This document shows, piece by piece, positions 42,943 through 50,994 of a DNA stretch of 64,000 nt. Source of the stretch: Streptomyces sp. A3M-1-3 (GTDB lineage Bacteria; Actinomycetota; Actinomycetes; Streptomycetales; Streptomycetaceae). Numbering within the stretch: the stretch's first letter is position 1; every line of letters starts with the position of its first letter. Location of the stretch: contig NZ_JANAVP010000011.1 in the NCBI RefSeq assembly GCF_024213665.1, positions 124,001-188,000 on the forward strand. Direction: 5' to 3'. The notes beneath the pieces were generated by a model that worked only from the letters and a program-made list of their open reading frames with translations, did no database searches and was not told the origin of the DNA. The translations under genes were made by a program, and so were the position numbers.

Positions 42943-43160
42943 TATGTAGGGATTCCTTCTCAAGGGCAGCCGCAGCAGGCGCTGTAGCTGCTGGCCGGCG
43001 GCGCGGCCGGAATGGGTCCGCAGTGGGCGGGCCTTCTCGGCCGTTGACCGGAACTGAATGGATGATGCAGGAGCGGGCGCCTTACTGCGCACCACCCTGC
43101 GGGCCACACCGGCGTCCCGGGTGGCATCATCGATTCTTCCCTCCAGGAGGGGTCTTCGCC

Positions 43161-43193
43161 ATTACCTCTTAGGGCATTGCCCTAAGAGGTAAT
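43161..43193. terminator. 15-bp-arm palindrome at the end of the luxR-type gene
   Basis: ATTACCTCTTAGGGC (43161-43175) pairs perfectly with 43179-43193 around ATT. The last four codons of the LuxR-type gene, including its TAG, lie inside the right arm. It sits about 220 bases upstream of the peptide precursor start. It can serve as terminator of the regulator gene and, being an exact dyad in front of the bacteriocin operon, might also be the regulator's operator. Confidence 0.65.
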
Positions 43194-43478
43194 GGGATCC
43201 TCGGTCAAGGCCTTGTGATGATGAAGCGAGACGAGGGTCGCCTCAAGCCTGGAGTTGAGGTTCAACTTTCTTGTAATGCTGGTGATGTGAGCCTTGACGG
43301 TGCGCTCGGCGATGCCAAGTCTCCGCGCAAGCAACCTGTTTGGTTCCCCGTTCGCGAGGGTGCCGAGCACCTCGCGCTCCCGCTCGGTGAGGCGCTCCAG
43401 TTCGGACGCGTCCAGGGTCACCGGAAACAACTGTGCCCCGAGGTTTCGCTCGACAGCTTTGACACCTGACTCCGCCAC
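43182..43478 (-). CDS. Stand-alone LuxR-type DNA-binding regulator
   Basis: A 98-residue protein that is essentially a single LuxR helix-turn-helix: LTEREREVL, GEPNRLLARRLGIAERTVKA, HITSITRKLNL. There is no receiver or ligand domain, only about 30 residues ahead. GTG 43478 is preferred (GGGGGAG nine bases upstream); a TTG at 43487 directly touches that site. It is on the same strand and immediately upstream of the circular-bacteriocin-like operon, so it is the obvious candidate activator. The 262 bases before it (43479-43740) hold no other gene. Confidence 0.85.
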   Translation of the reverse strand: MAESGVKAVERNLGAQLFPVTLDASELERLTEREREVLGTLANGEPNRLLARRLGIAERTVKAHITSITRKLNLNSRLEATLVSLHHHKALTEDPITS

Positions 43479-43740
43479 GGTCTTCAACTCCCCCTGCTTT
43501 GTTCCCCGATTCGCCCTGCCGCGGCAACTCCCCCAGCGCGTAGAGAGACTGGCTCAGGGGGTGGCCCACAACAGAACGAAGTGACTGGCGCGGTCCCGCA
43601 GCCCTGGTCAGGGGCTCAGGCGACGTGATCCAGTCAGATTGTTCCACCGGAGGTTACCTGAGGGTTCGAATGATGGCGAAACGATGCGGCGCCGCTCGGG
43701 CGCGCTGATCGCGGCGCTGGACGGGACAGCCGGCACGGCC

Positions 43741-44481
43741 CTATGTGCCGATCCGTACCAGGGCGAACGTGATGTTGTCGGGGCCTCCGGCCTCCATCGC
43801 GGCCTTCCACAGCTCGAACGCGGCCCTGCCGTCGTCGTGCACGCGCAGCACGCTGTCGACCTCGTCGTCCGGCAACGGGTCGGTCAGCCCGTCGGTGCAC
43901 ACCAGGTAGCGATCGCCCGCGGACAGTGCGAAGGACGAGACATGGGGCGTGATGGCGCCGAACACCGGACTGCCGCCGAGTGTCTGCGTGACGATTGACG
44001 TGGTGCGGTGTCCCGGCGCCGGCGGGGGGCTGTCGTCCACGCTCACCTGGCGAAGTCCGTCCTGGGCCGCGTCGTACACCTTGCTGTCGCCGACGTTGAA
44101 CGCAAGCAGCGACTCCGCCAGCACGACGGCACCCGCGACCGTCGTCCCCATGGTGACCAGCTCCGGGTCGCCGTCCGCGGCCGCGTACACCGCGTGATTG
44201 CAGAGGTTCAGCGCGTCACGAACGGGTTCCTCGCCGTCCAGCGAAGGGCCGAGCGCGGCGAGCCGGCGCACGACGAGTGAGCTGGCCACCTCGCCGGCCG
44301 GCTGCCCGCCGAGCCCGTCGGCGACCGCGACGACGAGCGGTGTGCCCAGGGGGAACACAAGCGTCTGGGGATTCTCGGTCTCCGTGCCGCACAGCGTCCA
44401 CGGTCCGACGACGAGGCTGTCCTCGTTGTGTTCGCGAATCAGCCCGACATGGCTCAGGGCAGTCACAGCTATGTACGGCAC
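43741..44481 (-). CDS. PP2C-type Ser/Thr protein phosphatase
   Basis: A 246-residue PP2C phosphatase with the metal motifs in order: HNEDS near 18, VADGLGG near 53, LAFNVGDSK and the closing GGPDNITFALV. It has no membrane segment or sensor domain, so it is a soluble phosphatase of the PstP/PrpC kind. It would oppose a Ser/Thr kinase that is not in the window. The stop at 43741 leaves a gap of about 260 bases to the regulator gene. Confidence 0.92.
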   Translation of the reverse strand: MPYIAVTALSHVGLIREHNEDSLVVGPWTLCGTETENPQTLVFPLGTPLVVAVADGLGGQPAGEVASSLVVRRLAALGPSLDGEEPVRDALNLCNHAVYAAADGDPELVTMGTTVAGAVVLAESLLAFNVGDSKVYDAAQDGLRQVSVDDSPPPAPGHRTTSIVTQTLGGSPVFGAITPHVSSFALSAGDRYLVCTDGLTDPLPDDEVDSVLRVHDDGRAAFELWKAAMEAGGPDNITFALVRIGT

Positions 44482-44540
44482 CGGAATCTCCCCGCCTCTC
44501 CGCGACGACAGGCGTGTCCCTCACCACCATTTTGACTGAT

Positions 44541-44577
44541 CCCCTCCCTGAAGGGAGGGGAGTCTCTCCTTCAGGGC
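44541..44577 (-). repeat. Right-end hairpin of an IS200/IS605-type element (omega-RNA-like)
   Basis: CCCCTCCCT (44541-44549) pairs with AGGGAGGGG (44552-44560), and an alternative stem can form between CCCTGAAGG (44546-44554) and CCTTCAGGG (about 44569-44577). Such a GC-rich stem just past the tnpB stop is where IS200/IS605 right ends and the guide RNA scaffold lie. The element's left end is not seen. Confidence 0.55.
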
Positions 44578-44595
44578 TGAGCGGGGATCTCCAGC

Positions 44596-45175
44596 TCACG
44601 CTGCCTGGCGGGGCTGCGCCCCGTCAGGTCTTCCGCGATCGGCACTAGCCGGGTTCAGACCAGCCCGGACGAGCATTACACGGGCGGAGTTCTTGTCCCT
44701 GGGGGATGAGACTCCGCACGCGGTGCAGGTGTAGGTGCGCTCTCCCAGCGGCAGTGCGTGCTTGGCTCTCGCTCCGCAGTGCGCGCAGTCCATCGTGGTG
44801 TGCGCGGGGTGTACCAGGTGCACGGTCCGGCCGTGCTTGCGGCCCATCTCGGTCAGGGCCGTCTTGGTTGCGCCGATGGCGGCGTCGGCGGCCTTCTTGG
44901 CCATGCTGGTCGTGGCGAGGAACTTCGGCCGGAAGTCCTCCACCGCAAGCTGGTCGTGGTCGCGGACCGCGGTCTTGGCCCACTTGCGTGCGGTGTCCTG
45001 GCGCTGCCGGGCGACCTTCTTGTGCAGCTTCGCCGTCTGCCGCATGGCCTCGCGGTAGCCCTTCGAGCCAGGTCGGCCCTTCGGGGGACGACGGCGGCCA
45101 TCATCCGCTGGTAGCAGGCCAGGCGTGCGGCGGCGTTCTTGCCGTGCTGCGCGTGGGGGAGGTCGTGGGCGTCGG
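44596..45175 (-). pseudogene. tnpB: Truncated and frameshifted TnpB (IS200/IS605-type RNA-guided nuclease)
   Basis: The C-terminal ~150 residues are in one frame from about 45045: the RuvC core (LAVEDFRPKFLA, with the Glu/Asp pair) and a zinc ribbon CAHCG...CTACG, ending in DKNSARV (the third RuvC Asp). Just upstream, a different frame encodes the preceding conserved segment (RLACYQRMMA), so a single-base shift lies near 45095-45105. The N-terminal half is absent. It is therefore an inactive remnant; there is no TnpA gene. Its right-end stem is at 44541-44577. Confidence 0.85.
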
Positions 45176-45357
45176 ACGTAGGCATCCTCCGGTTACCCGG
45201 TGACGCCGCACGACGCCGCACGCGGTGGGACGAGCAGTGAGGTGCGCCCCTGGAGCCGTGTCCGATCTGCAACCCCTCACCTCCCTGCCGGGAAACCGGA
45301 GTTCGTGCGAGGATTCCGCCCTCGATCCATCCCGACCGGGTGACAAGGGGAAACTTC

Positions 45358-46527
45358 GTGAGACCAACGACGTCCAGATCCACCGTGGCGACGGTACTGA
45401 CGGTCGCCGTGTCGGCCGTGCTCCTGCCCGCTTCGGCCACGAGCCCGGCGGGCGCGGCGGGTGCGCCGGCCGAGATCCGTACGGTGGACAGCGATGCGAC
45501 CCAGTCCTTCGGCCGCATCGCCGATGCCGTGCTGACCCAGCGCACGGCGGCGCTTCTGGACAGCACACTCGACACCGCGCCGGACACCCGGCCGGCGCGG
45601 CGAACAGGGCCGCTGCTCGTCGGGAACGCACGCCTGTCGGCCCGCGTGGCGCGGGCGGAGGGCACCGCGCTGTCCTCGCTCCGGACCCGCAAGGCGCGGC
45701 TTGCCGCGCTCGGTGAGGCGTACACCGCCGCCGACACCCGGATCACCGTGGACAGGGCCCGCGTCCACGGTGGACGCGCCACGGTCCAGATCACCGAGAC
45801 CACCACGCTCACGTACAAGAAGATCCGTGGTGACGAGCCCCCGACGACCGCCTTCCAGGCTCACCACGAGCTGAGCTTCGCCGCCACGCCGGACAGGAAG
45901 TGGGAGCTGACCGGCATGACGCCCAAGGACGACGGCCCCAGGGCGGTCAACGAGCCCGGCACGCCGGTGGCGAAGAGCAGGGACGCCGGACCCAGCGGCA
46001 CCCCCGCCGCCACGTCCTGGCCCGCGCGGCAGCAGGTGAAGCCCCCGGGGACCGCCGGCTACAACTACGCGACCATGGCGGCCTACGCGGAGAAGCACTG
46101 GAAGAACTACAACCCCGCCTACCGGAAGTTCAACGACGCCGGCGGAGACTGCACCAACTTCATCAGCCAGGCCCTGAAGGCGGGCGGCTGGAAGCACGAC
46201 TCCGGCCTGTACTCGGACTACCGCAACTGGTGGTACGACGCCTCGTACCAGACCATGTCCTGGGTCGGCGCCGACGACTGGGCGTGGTTCACGCTGTACT
46301 CCAAGCGGGCGTCCAACCTGTCCAACGTCTACTACATGGGTGTCGGGGACATCATGCAGATGGACTTCAACAGGGACGGCTCCAAGGACCACTCCATGAT
46401 CACCACGTACCGGAGCAGGACCGGCACCCCGTACCTGACCTACCACTCGACCAACACCTACCGGAAGTCGGTGGCGAGCATCGTGGTGTCCAACCCGAAC
46501 GCGGTCTACTTCGCCTACCGCACCTGA
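45358..46527 (+). CDS. Secreted amidase-domain protein (Amidase_6 type)
   Basis: A 389-residue exported protein. GTG 45358 (AGGGGA six bases ahead) begins a signal peptide (STVATVLTVAVSAVLLPASA). The middle ~170 residues are poorly conserved; the C-terminal ~160 residues are an NlpC/P60-like amidase domain with YNYATMAAYAEKHWKNYNP, the catalytic Cys in GGDCTNFISQ and the His in SKDHSMI, closing NAVYFAYRT. Such proteins are thought to hydrolyse cell-wall peptide or amide bonds; direct proof is scarce. Stop overlaps the convergent DUF72 gene by 13 bases. Confidence 0.88.
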   Translation: MRPTTSRSTVATVLTVAVSAVLLPASATSPAGAAGAPAEIRTVDSDATQSFGRIADAVLTQRTAALLDSTLDTAPDTRPARRTGPLLVGNARLSARVARAEGTALSSLRTRKARLAALGEAYTAADTRITVDRARVHGGRATVQITETTTLTYKKIRGDEPPTTAFQAHHELSFAATPDRKWELTGMTPKDDGPRAVNEPGTPVAKSRDAGPSGTPAATSWPARQQVKPPGTAGYNYATMAAYAEKHWKNYNPAYRKFNDAGGDCTNFISQALKAGGWKHDSGLYSDYRNWWYDASYQTMSWVGADDWAWFTLYSKRASNLSNVYYMGVGDIMQMDFNRDGSKDHSMITTYRSRTGTPYLTYHSTNTYRKSVASIVVSNPNAVYFAYRT

Positions 46528-47276
46528 CCGCTCACCGTCCGGCCCAACGCGACCGCCTCGCGCGCGAACTTGGCGGCGTCCAGCACGGCCGCACCGCCCG
46601 TGTCGTTGTTGAAGTACGCGTACACGTCGTCCTCGTCCGGCCAGGAGTCGGCGATGCGCCGGGCCCAGGACTTCAGCGCCTGGCGGCCGTATCGCGGCGG
46701 CGGCTCGGCGACGCCCCCGTGAAACCGCACATAACCCCATGACGCGGTACGCCACAGGGGCGTCACCGGGCGCGATCCCCGGTCCGCCCAGCACAGCGCG
46801 CTGCCGTGCCGTTCCAGCACCGCCCGGAGCTCCCGCTCCGCCTCCCACCACGAGGTGTGGCGGAGTTCGACCGCCACCCGGACCGTGTCGGGAAAGCAAC
46901 TCAGGCAGGCGTCCAGAGCCACGATGTCCGCCCGGAAGTTGGGCGGCAGTTGCAGCAGCACGGGCCCCAGCCGGTCGCCGAGGCCCCCGGCGCGGTCCAG
47001 CAGCCGGCGCACCGGCTCTTCGGGGTCGCGCAGCCGCTTCAGGTGGGTCAGATAGCGGCTGGCCTTGACCGCCATGACGAACCCCTGCGGCGTCCGCTCC
47101 CGCCAGGAGGCGAAGACCTCGGTGGTGGGCAGCCGGTAGAAGGCGTTGTTGTTCTCCACCGTGGCGAAGTGCCGGGCGTACTCCTCCAGCCACAGCCGCT
47201 GCGGCTGTCCGGGCGGATAGAGGACGTCACGCCAGTCCTTGTACTGCCACCCCGAGGTTCCGACGAACATGGGCAT
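46515..47276 (-). CDS. DUF72 family protein
   Basis: A 253-residue DUF72 protein with a TIM-barrel-like fold: start GTSGWQYKDWRDVLYP, then VENNNAFYRLPT, FRFAxKxS-type segment VMAVKASRYLTH, and C-terminal VYAYFNNDTGG, the diagnostic closing motif. The function is unknown; links to DNA repair have been proposed for relatives. ATG 47276 is preferred by the conserved start. It is monocistronic and convergent with the amidase gene. Confidence 0.92.
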   Translation of the reverse strand: MPMFVGTSGWQYKDWRDVLYPPGQPQRLWLEEYARHFATVENNNAFYRLPTTEVFASWRERTPQGFVMAVKASRYLTHLKRLRDPEEPVRRLLDRAGGLGDRLGPVLLQLPPNFRADIVALDACLSCFPDTVRVAVELRHTSWWEAERELRAVLERHGSALCWADRGSRPVTPLWRTASWGYVRFHGGVAEPPPRYGRQALKSWARRIADSWPDEDDVYAYFNNDTGGAAVLDAAKFAREAVALGRTVSGQVR

Positions 47277-47341
47277 GCTCCGATCCTTGCCCGCAAGGAA
47301 AGGGATATATCACCCCAGTGGCACCCCGGGATGTGGTTCGC

Positions 47342-48619
47342 CTAGGGAGCGGCTTGGGGGTGGGTTTCGTACATGCGGACCGCGACAAGCAGTCCCGAGG
47401 CGGCGGTGAGGGCGGCGACGGCCCAGACCGCCGTACTCAGCCCGTAGGCATCGGCCAGGGCTCCGGCGAGCAGTGCGCCGACGGCGAAGCCGCCGTCTCG
47501 CCACAGCCGGTAGACGCCGACCGCGCGGGCGCGCCAAGCGGGGTGGGCCACGTCACCGATCACAGCCAGGAGGGTCGGATAGACCATGGCGGTGCCGAGT
47601 CCCAGCAGAACCTGGGCCGTTGCCCAGACACCGAACGTGGTGCCGGCGGCGACCAGAGCGATGGCGACGGCCTGCAGCAGCATGCCTGCGGTGATGAGGT
47701 GCTTGCGGCCGATGCGGTCGGACCACCAGCCGGTGAGCAGTTGGCCCGCGCCCCACACCGCCGGATAGATGGCGGCAAGGGCGCCGATCTGGCCGATGGA
47801 CAGGCCATGGGCGGCGAAGAGCAGGGGGAAGATGCCCCAGGCGAGAGCGTCGTTGAGGTTGTTCACCAGGCCGGCCTGGCTGGCCGAGGACAGGGCCTTG
47901 TCGGTGAAGCTGGTGCGCCGGGCGACCTGCCGCGTGGTCAACTCGGTGCCGGCCCGGTCCTGTACGGGGTGGAGTCCGGCTTCGGCGCGGGCGTGGTCGC
48001 GGGTCTCGCGGACGACCAGGACGGACAGGCCGAGCCCCAGGGCGGCGTACGCGGCGCCGAGCAGGAAGGGTTCGGGACGAAGACCCGCCTGCGCTGCGAT
48101 CGCGCCGGTGGCCATGGCGGTGGCGGCGACGGCGACGTATCCGGCGGCTTCGTTGAGGCCCATGGCCAGGCCGCGCCGCTCCGGGCCGGCCAGGTCGATC
48201 TTCATGATGACGGTGGTGGACCAGGCCAGGCCCTGGGAGGCGCCGAGCAGTACGTTGGCGGCGATGATCCAGCCCCAGGACGGGCCCCAGGCCAGCATCG
48301 CCGGGACCGGCACGGCGAGGAGCCATCCGGCGGTCAGGACGGGCTTGCGGCCGTACCGGTCGGAGAGGGTGCCGGCGAAGAAGTTGGTGAGGGCCTTCGT
48401 GGCGCCGAACGCCAGGATGAAGGTCAGCCCGGCCGTGGCGGAGTCCAGGCCGAACACCTGGACGGCCAACGGCGAAAGGACGGTGCGCTCCTGGCCGAGC
48501 ATGCCGCCGACCAGCGCGTTGACGGCGACGAGCAGGGTGAACTGGGCGAGGTTGGCGCGCAGTCCGAGCCGGATTCCGCTGCTCTCGGCGGTGCTCGGGG
48601 TGGTCGCGGGAGTGGTCAC
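47342..48619 (-). CDS. MFS transporter
   Basis: A 425-residue MFS protein with twelve membrane helices. The intracellular loop 2-3 signature GTLSDRYGRKPVLTAGW and the loop 8-9 copy WWSDRIGRKHLITAG are both present. It begins at GTG 48619, overlapping the stop of the rhodanese/MBL gene (GTGA). Co-expression with sulfur-handling enzymes suggests efflux of a sulfur compound or toxic electrophile; the substrate is unknown. Confidence 0.92.
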   Translation of the reverse strand: MTTPATTPSTAESSGIRLGLRANLAQFTLLVAVNALVGGMLGQERTVLSPLAVQVFGLDSATAGLTFILAFGATKALTNFFAGTLSDRYGRKPVLTAGWLLAVPVPAMLAWGPSWGWIIAANVLLGASQGLAWSTTVIMKIDLAGPERRGLAMGLNEAAGYVAVAATAMATGAIAAQAGLRPEPFLLGAAYAALGLGLSVLVVRETRDHARAEAGLHPVQDRAGTELTTRQVARRTSFTDKALSSASQAGLVNNLNDALAWGIFPLLFAAHGLSIGQIGALAAIYPAVWGAGQLLTGWWSDRIGRKHLITAGMLLQAVAIALVAAGTTFGVWATAQVLLGLGTAMVYPTLLAVIGDVAHPAWRARAVGVYRLWRDGGFAVGALLAGALADAYGLSTAVWAVAALTAASGLLVAVRMYETHPQAAP

Positions 48620-49974
48620 GCACCCTCCTGGAGCGGGCGGCCGGTCGCCTCGGCCCAGTCGGCGGGGCCGCCGTCGAGAACCGCGAGGCCGCGGTGGCCG
48701 GCGCGGTACAGCAGGCTGGCGGCGGTCATGGCGCGCTCACCGTGCCCGCACGCGACCACGGCACCGCCCGGGGCTTCGCCGGTACGGGTGGACAGCTCGC
48801 CGAGCTCGATGCCGGCCGCTCCGGGGATGTGTCCGGCGATGTGCTCCGACCGCTGCCGGATGTCGAGGACCGGCCGGTCGGCGATCTGGCCGGCGGTGAC
48901 GAGAGCGATGATCTGCCGGTCGCCACCGTCGGCGGTCCAGGCGTCCATCTCCAGGTGCCCGGCCAGCCGTTCGTAACCGATCTTCAGCGCCTGCCAGGTG
49001 ATCTCGGAGAGGTCCTGGCCCGGGGCCGTGACGAAGACGATCGGGACGTCGTCGGGCAGCAGCCAGCCGAGCCACGTGGCGAACTGGTCCCGCAGCCGGA
49101 TGGAGATCGCGCCGGGGATATGACCGGCTGCGAAGTCGGCCACCGGGCGTACGTCGACGATCTGTCCGCCGCGCCCGGCCACGGCACGTACCTCCGAGGC
49201 GCTGAGGGCGGCGAGCCCCGGGACGGCGCGGAGCACTCCCGGCCCGCGCCGGTTGATCTCGCCCAGGCGGCCGAAGTACGCGGGGTAGGAGCCGAGGCCG
49301 TCCAGCAGCGTACGTACGAAAGCGTCCTCGTCCGGCGCGGCGAGCAGCGGGTTGGCGCGTTTCTGGGCGCCGATGGTGGTGGTGCGCTCGGCTCCCGGCG
49401 GGGCGGAGCAGAAGGAGCCCGCGCCGTGGGTGGGCCACACCGCTACCGCATCGGGCAGCTCGGCGAGGCGCTTGAGTGAGCGGTACTGGGCGCGGGCCAG
49501 TTCCTCGGTGCGCTCGGCACCGAGGAGGTCCGTACGCGCGGCGGAGCCGACGATCAGCGAGCCGCCGGTGAACACACCCAGTTCGCGGGCGCCGTCCAGC
49601 AGCAGGAAGGACAGGTGCTCGTCGGTGTGGCCGGGGGTGGCCAGTGCGCGCAGGGTCAGCCCGCCGAGATCGGTCTCGTCGCCGTCGGCGAGCGGGGTGT
49701 GCGGGAAGGCACGGTCACCGGCGGCGGACGCGAGCACCGTGGCGTTGTCGTCGGCCGCGAGCTGTACCGCGCCGGACAGGAAGTCGGCGTGCAGGTGGGT
49801 GTCGGCGGCAAAGGCAACCGTCAGTCCGCGCCGCGCGGCCGCCGCCCGCAGCGTACGCAGATCCCGGCTCGCGTCGACGGCCAGGGCCCGGCCGTCGCCG
49901 AGGTCGACGAGGTAGGCGCTGTTGCCGAGCCCCTCATCGACCAGAGGCATCAGGTGTTCGTCGGCAAATTCCAT
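48616..49974 (-). CDS. MBL-fold sulfur dioxygenase-like protein with two rhodanese domains
   Basis: A 452-residue protein. Residues 1-250 are a metallo-beta-lactamase fold of the persulfide-dioxygenase type (ADTHLHADFLSG replaces HxHxDH; then ATPGHTDEH and WPTHGAGSF). Two rhodanese domains follow: the first (QIVDVRPVADFAAGHIPGA) seems to lack its active Cys (VTAPGQ), the second has Cys in VACGHGERAM. ATG 49974 is divergent from an ArsR-rhodanese regulator with only 34 bases between. It probably oxidises or transfers persulfide sulfur for detoxification. Confidence 0.88.
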   Translation of the reverse strand: MEFADEHLMPLVDEGLGNSAYLVDLGDGRALAVDASRDLRTLRAAAARRGLTVAFAADTHLHADFLSGAVQLAADDNATVLASAAGDRAFPHTPLADGDETDLGGLTLRALATPGHTDEHLSFLLLDGARELGVFTGGSLIVGSAARTDLLGAERTEELARAQYRSLKRLAELPDAVAVWPTHGAGSFCSAPPGAERTTTIGAQKRANPLLAAPDEDAFVRTLLDGLGSYPAYFGRLGEINRRGPGVLRAVPGLAALSASEVRAVAGRGGQIVDVRPVADFAAGHIPGAISIRLRDQFATWLGWLLPDDVPIVFVTAPGQDLSEITWQALKIGYERLAGHLEMDAWTADGGDRQIIALVTAGQIADRPVLDIRQRSEHIAGHIPGAAGIELGELSTRTGEAPGGAVVACGHGERAMTAASLLYRAGHRGLAVLDGGPADWAEATGRPLQEGA

Positions 49975-49981
49975 GGTTACA

Positions 49982-49998
49982 ATATTCCATAGAATTAT
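49982..49998. promoter_or_regulatory. AT-rich dyad operator for ArsR-rhodanese regulator
   Basis: ATATTC-CATA-GAATTAT at 49982-49998 is a near-perfect dyad in the 34-base gap between the divergent sulfur genes. AT-rich ATATTC/GAATAT sites are typical of ArsR-family sulfur sensors of the BigR/SqrR group. Binding here would overlap both promoters and one ribosome site. Confidence 0.65.
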
Positions 49999-50008
49999 GG
50001 AGGATGCC

Positions 50009-50683
50009 ATGGGAGACCCCGCGAACAAGGCGGCGCTGTACGACGCCTTCGCCCGCACCGGCAAGGCGCTGAGCAGCGGAAAGCGTCTGGAACTGCTCGA
50101 CCTGCTCGCCCAGGGCGAGCGCTCCGTCGACGCGCTCGCGAAGGCGGCGGGGCTGAATCTGACCACCGCTTCGGCCCACCTGCAGACCCTCAAGCAGGCC
50201 GGGCTGGTGGCCACCCGCCGGGACGGGGTGCGCATCCACTACCGGCTGGCCGGAGACGACGTCGCGGCTCTGTACGCGCTGCTGCGGCAGGTGGCCCATC
50301 GGCATCAGGCCGGCGTCGAACCCGCGCGCACCGCCTACCTCGGCAGCGTCGACGTGCCCGAGGAGGAGGTCGGGCGCAAGGAACTGCTGGCCCGGGCGCA
50401 GGCGGGCGAAGTCGTCGTCCTGGACGTGCGCCCGGCGGAGGAGTACGCCGCCGGACACATCCCCGGCGCCCTCTCCATCCCGGTCGACCAGCTCGCGGAC
50501 CGGATCGCGGAGCTGCCGGACGACGCCGAGATCGTCGCGTACTGCCGTGGCGCCTACTGCGTGTTGGCCTACGACGCCGTACGACTGCTGAACGCCCGCG
50601 GCCGCCGCGCTGTCCGGCTGACCGACGGAATGCTGGAATGGCGGCTGGCCGAACTGCCCGTGGACGCCGGAGCCGCCGCCTGA
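50009..50683 (+). CDS. ArsR-family repressor fused to a rhodanese domain
   Basis: A 224-residue fusion. Residues 1-100 are an ArsR winged helix (LDLLAQGERSVDALAKAAGL, NLTTASAHLQTLKQAG, VRIHYRLAG) with no Cys of the classic metal sites. Residues ~120-215 are a rhodanese domain (EVVVLDVRPAEEYAAGHIPG) whose loop AYCRGAYC carries the active Cys and a second Cys four residues on. The pair of Cys is a natural sensor for persulfide, so the protein may sense sulfane sulfur in its own rhodanese domain. ATG 50009 has GGAGG five bases upstream. It is divergent from the MBL-rhodanese/MFS operon. Confidence 0.9.
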   Translation: MGDPANKAALYDAFARTGKALSSGKRLELLDLLAQGERSVDALAKAAGLNLTTASAHLQTLKQAGLVATRRDGVRIHYRLAGDDVAALYALLRQVAHRHQAGVEPARTAYLGSVDVPEEEVGRKELLARAQAGEVVVLDVRPAEEYAAGHIPGALSIPVDQLADRIAELPDDAEIVAYCRGAYCVLAYDAVRLLNARGRRAVRLTDGMLEWRLAELPVDAGAAA

Positions 50684-50727
50684 CCACGGGCGGTCCGGGC
50701 CGCCGCCTGACCACGGGCGGTCCGGGC
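50674..50727 (+). repeat. 27-bp perfect tandem duplication over the ArsR gene end
   Basis: The 27 bases at 50674-50700 (starting CGCCGCCTGACC) are repeated exactly at 50701-50727. The first copy includes the TGA of the ArsR-rhodanese gene. It marks a recent slippage or joint next to the P450 remnant. Confidence 0.9.
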
Positions 50728-50742
50728 CGCCGGTGATGCGTC

Positions 50743-50964
50743 CGGTTCCCGCGCATCGGACGCGGCGACGGCCATGTCGCCTTCGGGCACGGCCCCCACT
50801 ACTGCCTCGGCGCCGCTCTTGGGCGCCTGATGACCGGTGTGGTCTTCGATCAGCTGCTCATCAAGCGCCCGGGCCTGTCGCTCGCTGTGGGGCGCGATGA
50901 GCTGGAGTTCGGACACTGGCCGGGGGACGGCTTCCACCTGATCCGGTTGCCTTTACGTCTCTAG
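50743..50964 (+). pseudogene. 3' remnant of a cytochrome P450 gene
   Basis: A 74-codon open segment encodes the heme loop and C-terminus of a P450: HVAFGHGPHYCLGAALGRL with the ligand Cys, then FDQLLIKRPGLSLAVGRDEL and the usual terminal IRLPLRL before TAG. Everything N-terminal to the heme loop is missing; the joint lies just after the 27-bp tandem duplication. It is unrelated in detail to the terpenoid P450s (FGHGPHYCLGA is the ordinary actinobacterial CYP107/105 style). Confidence 0.88.
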
Positions 50965-50994
50965 GGATGTCTTACGGATCAGGCTCGACCCGCC

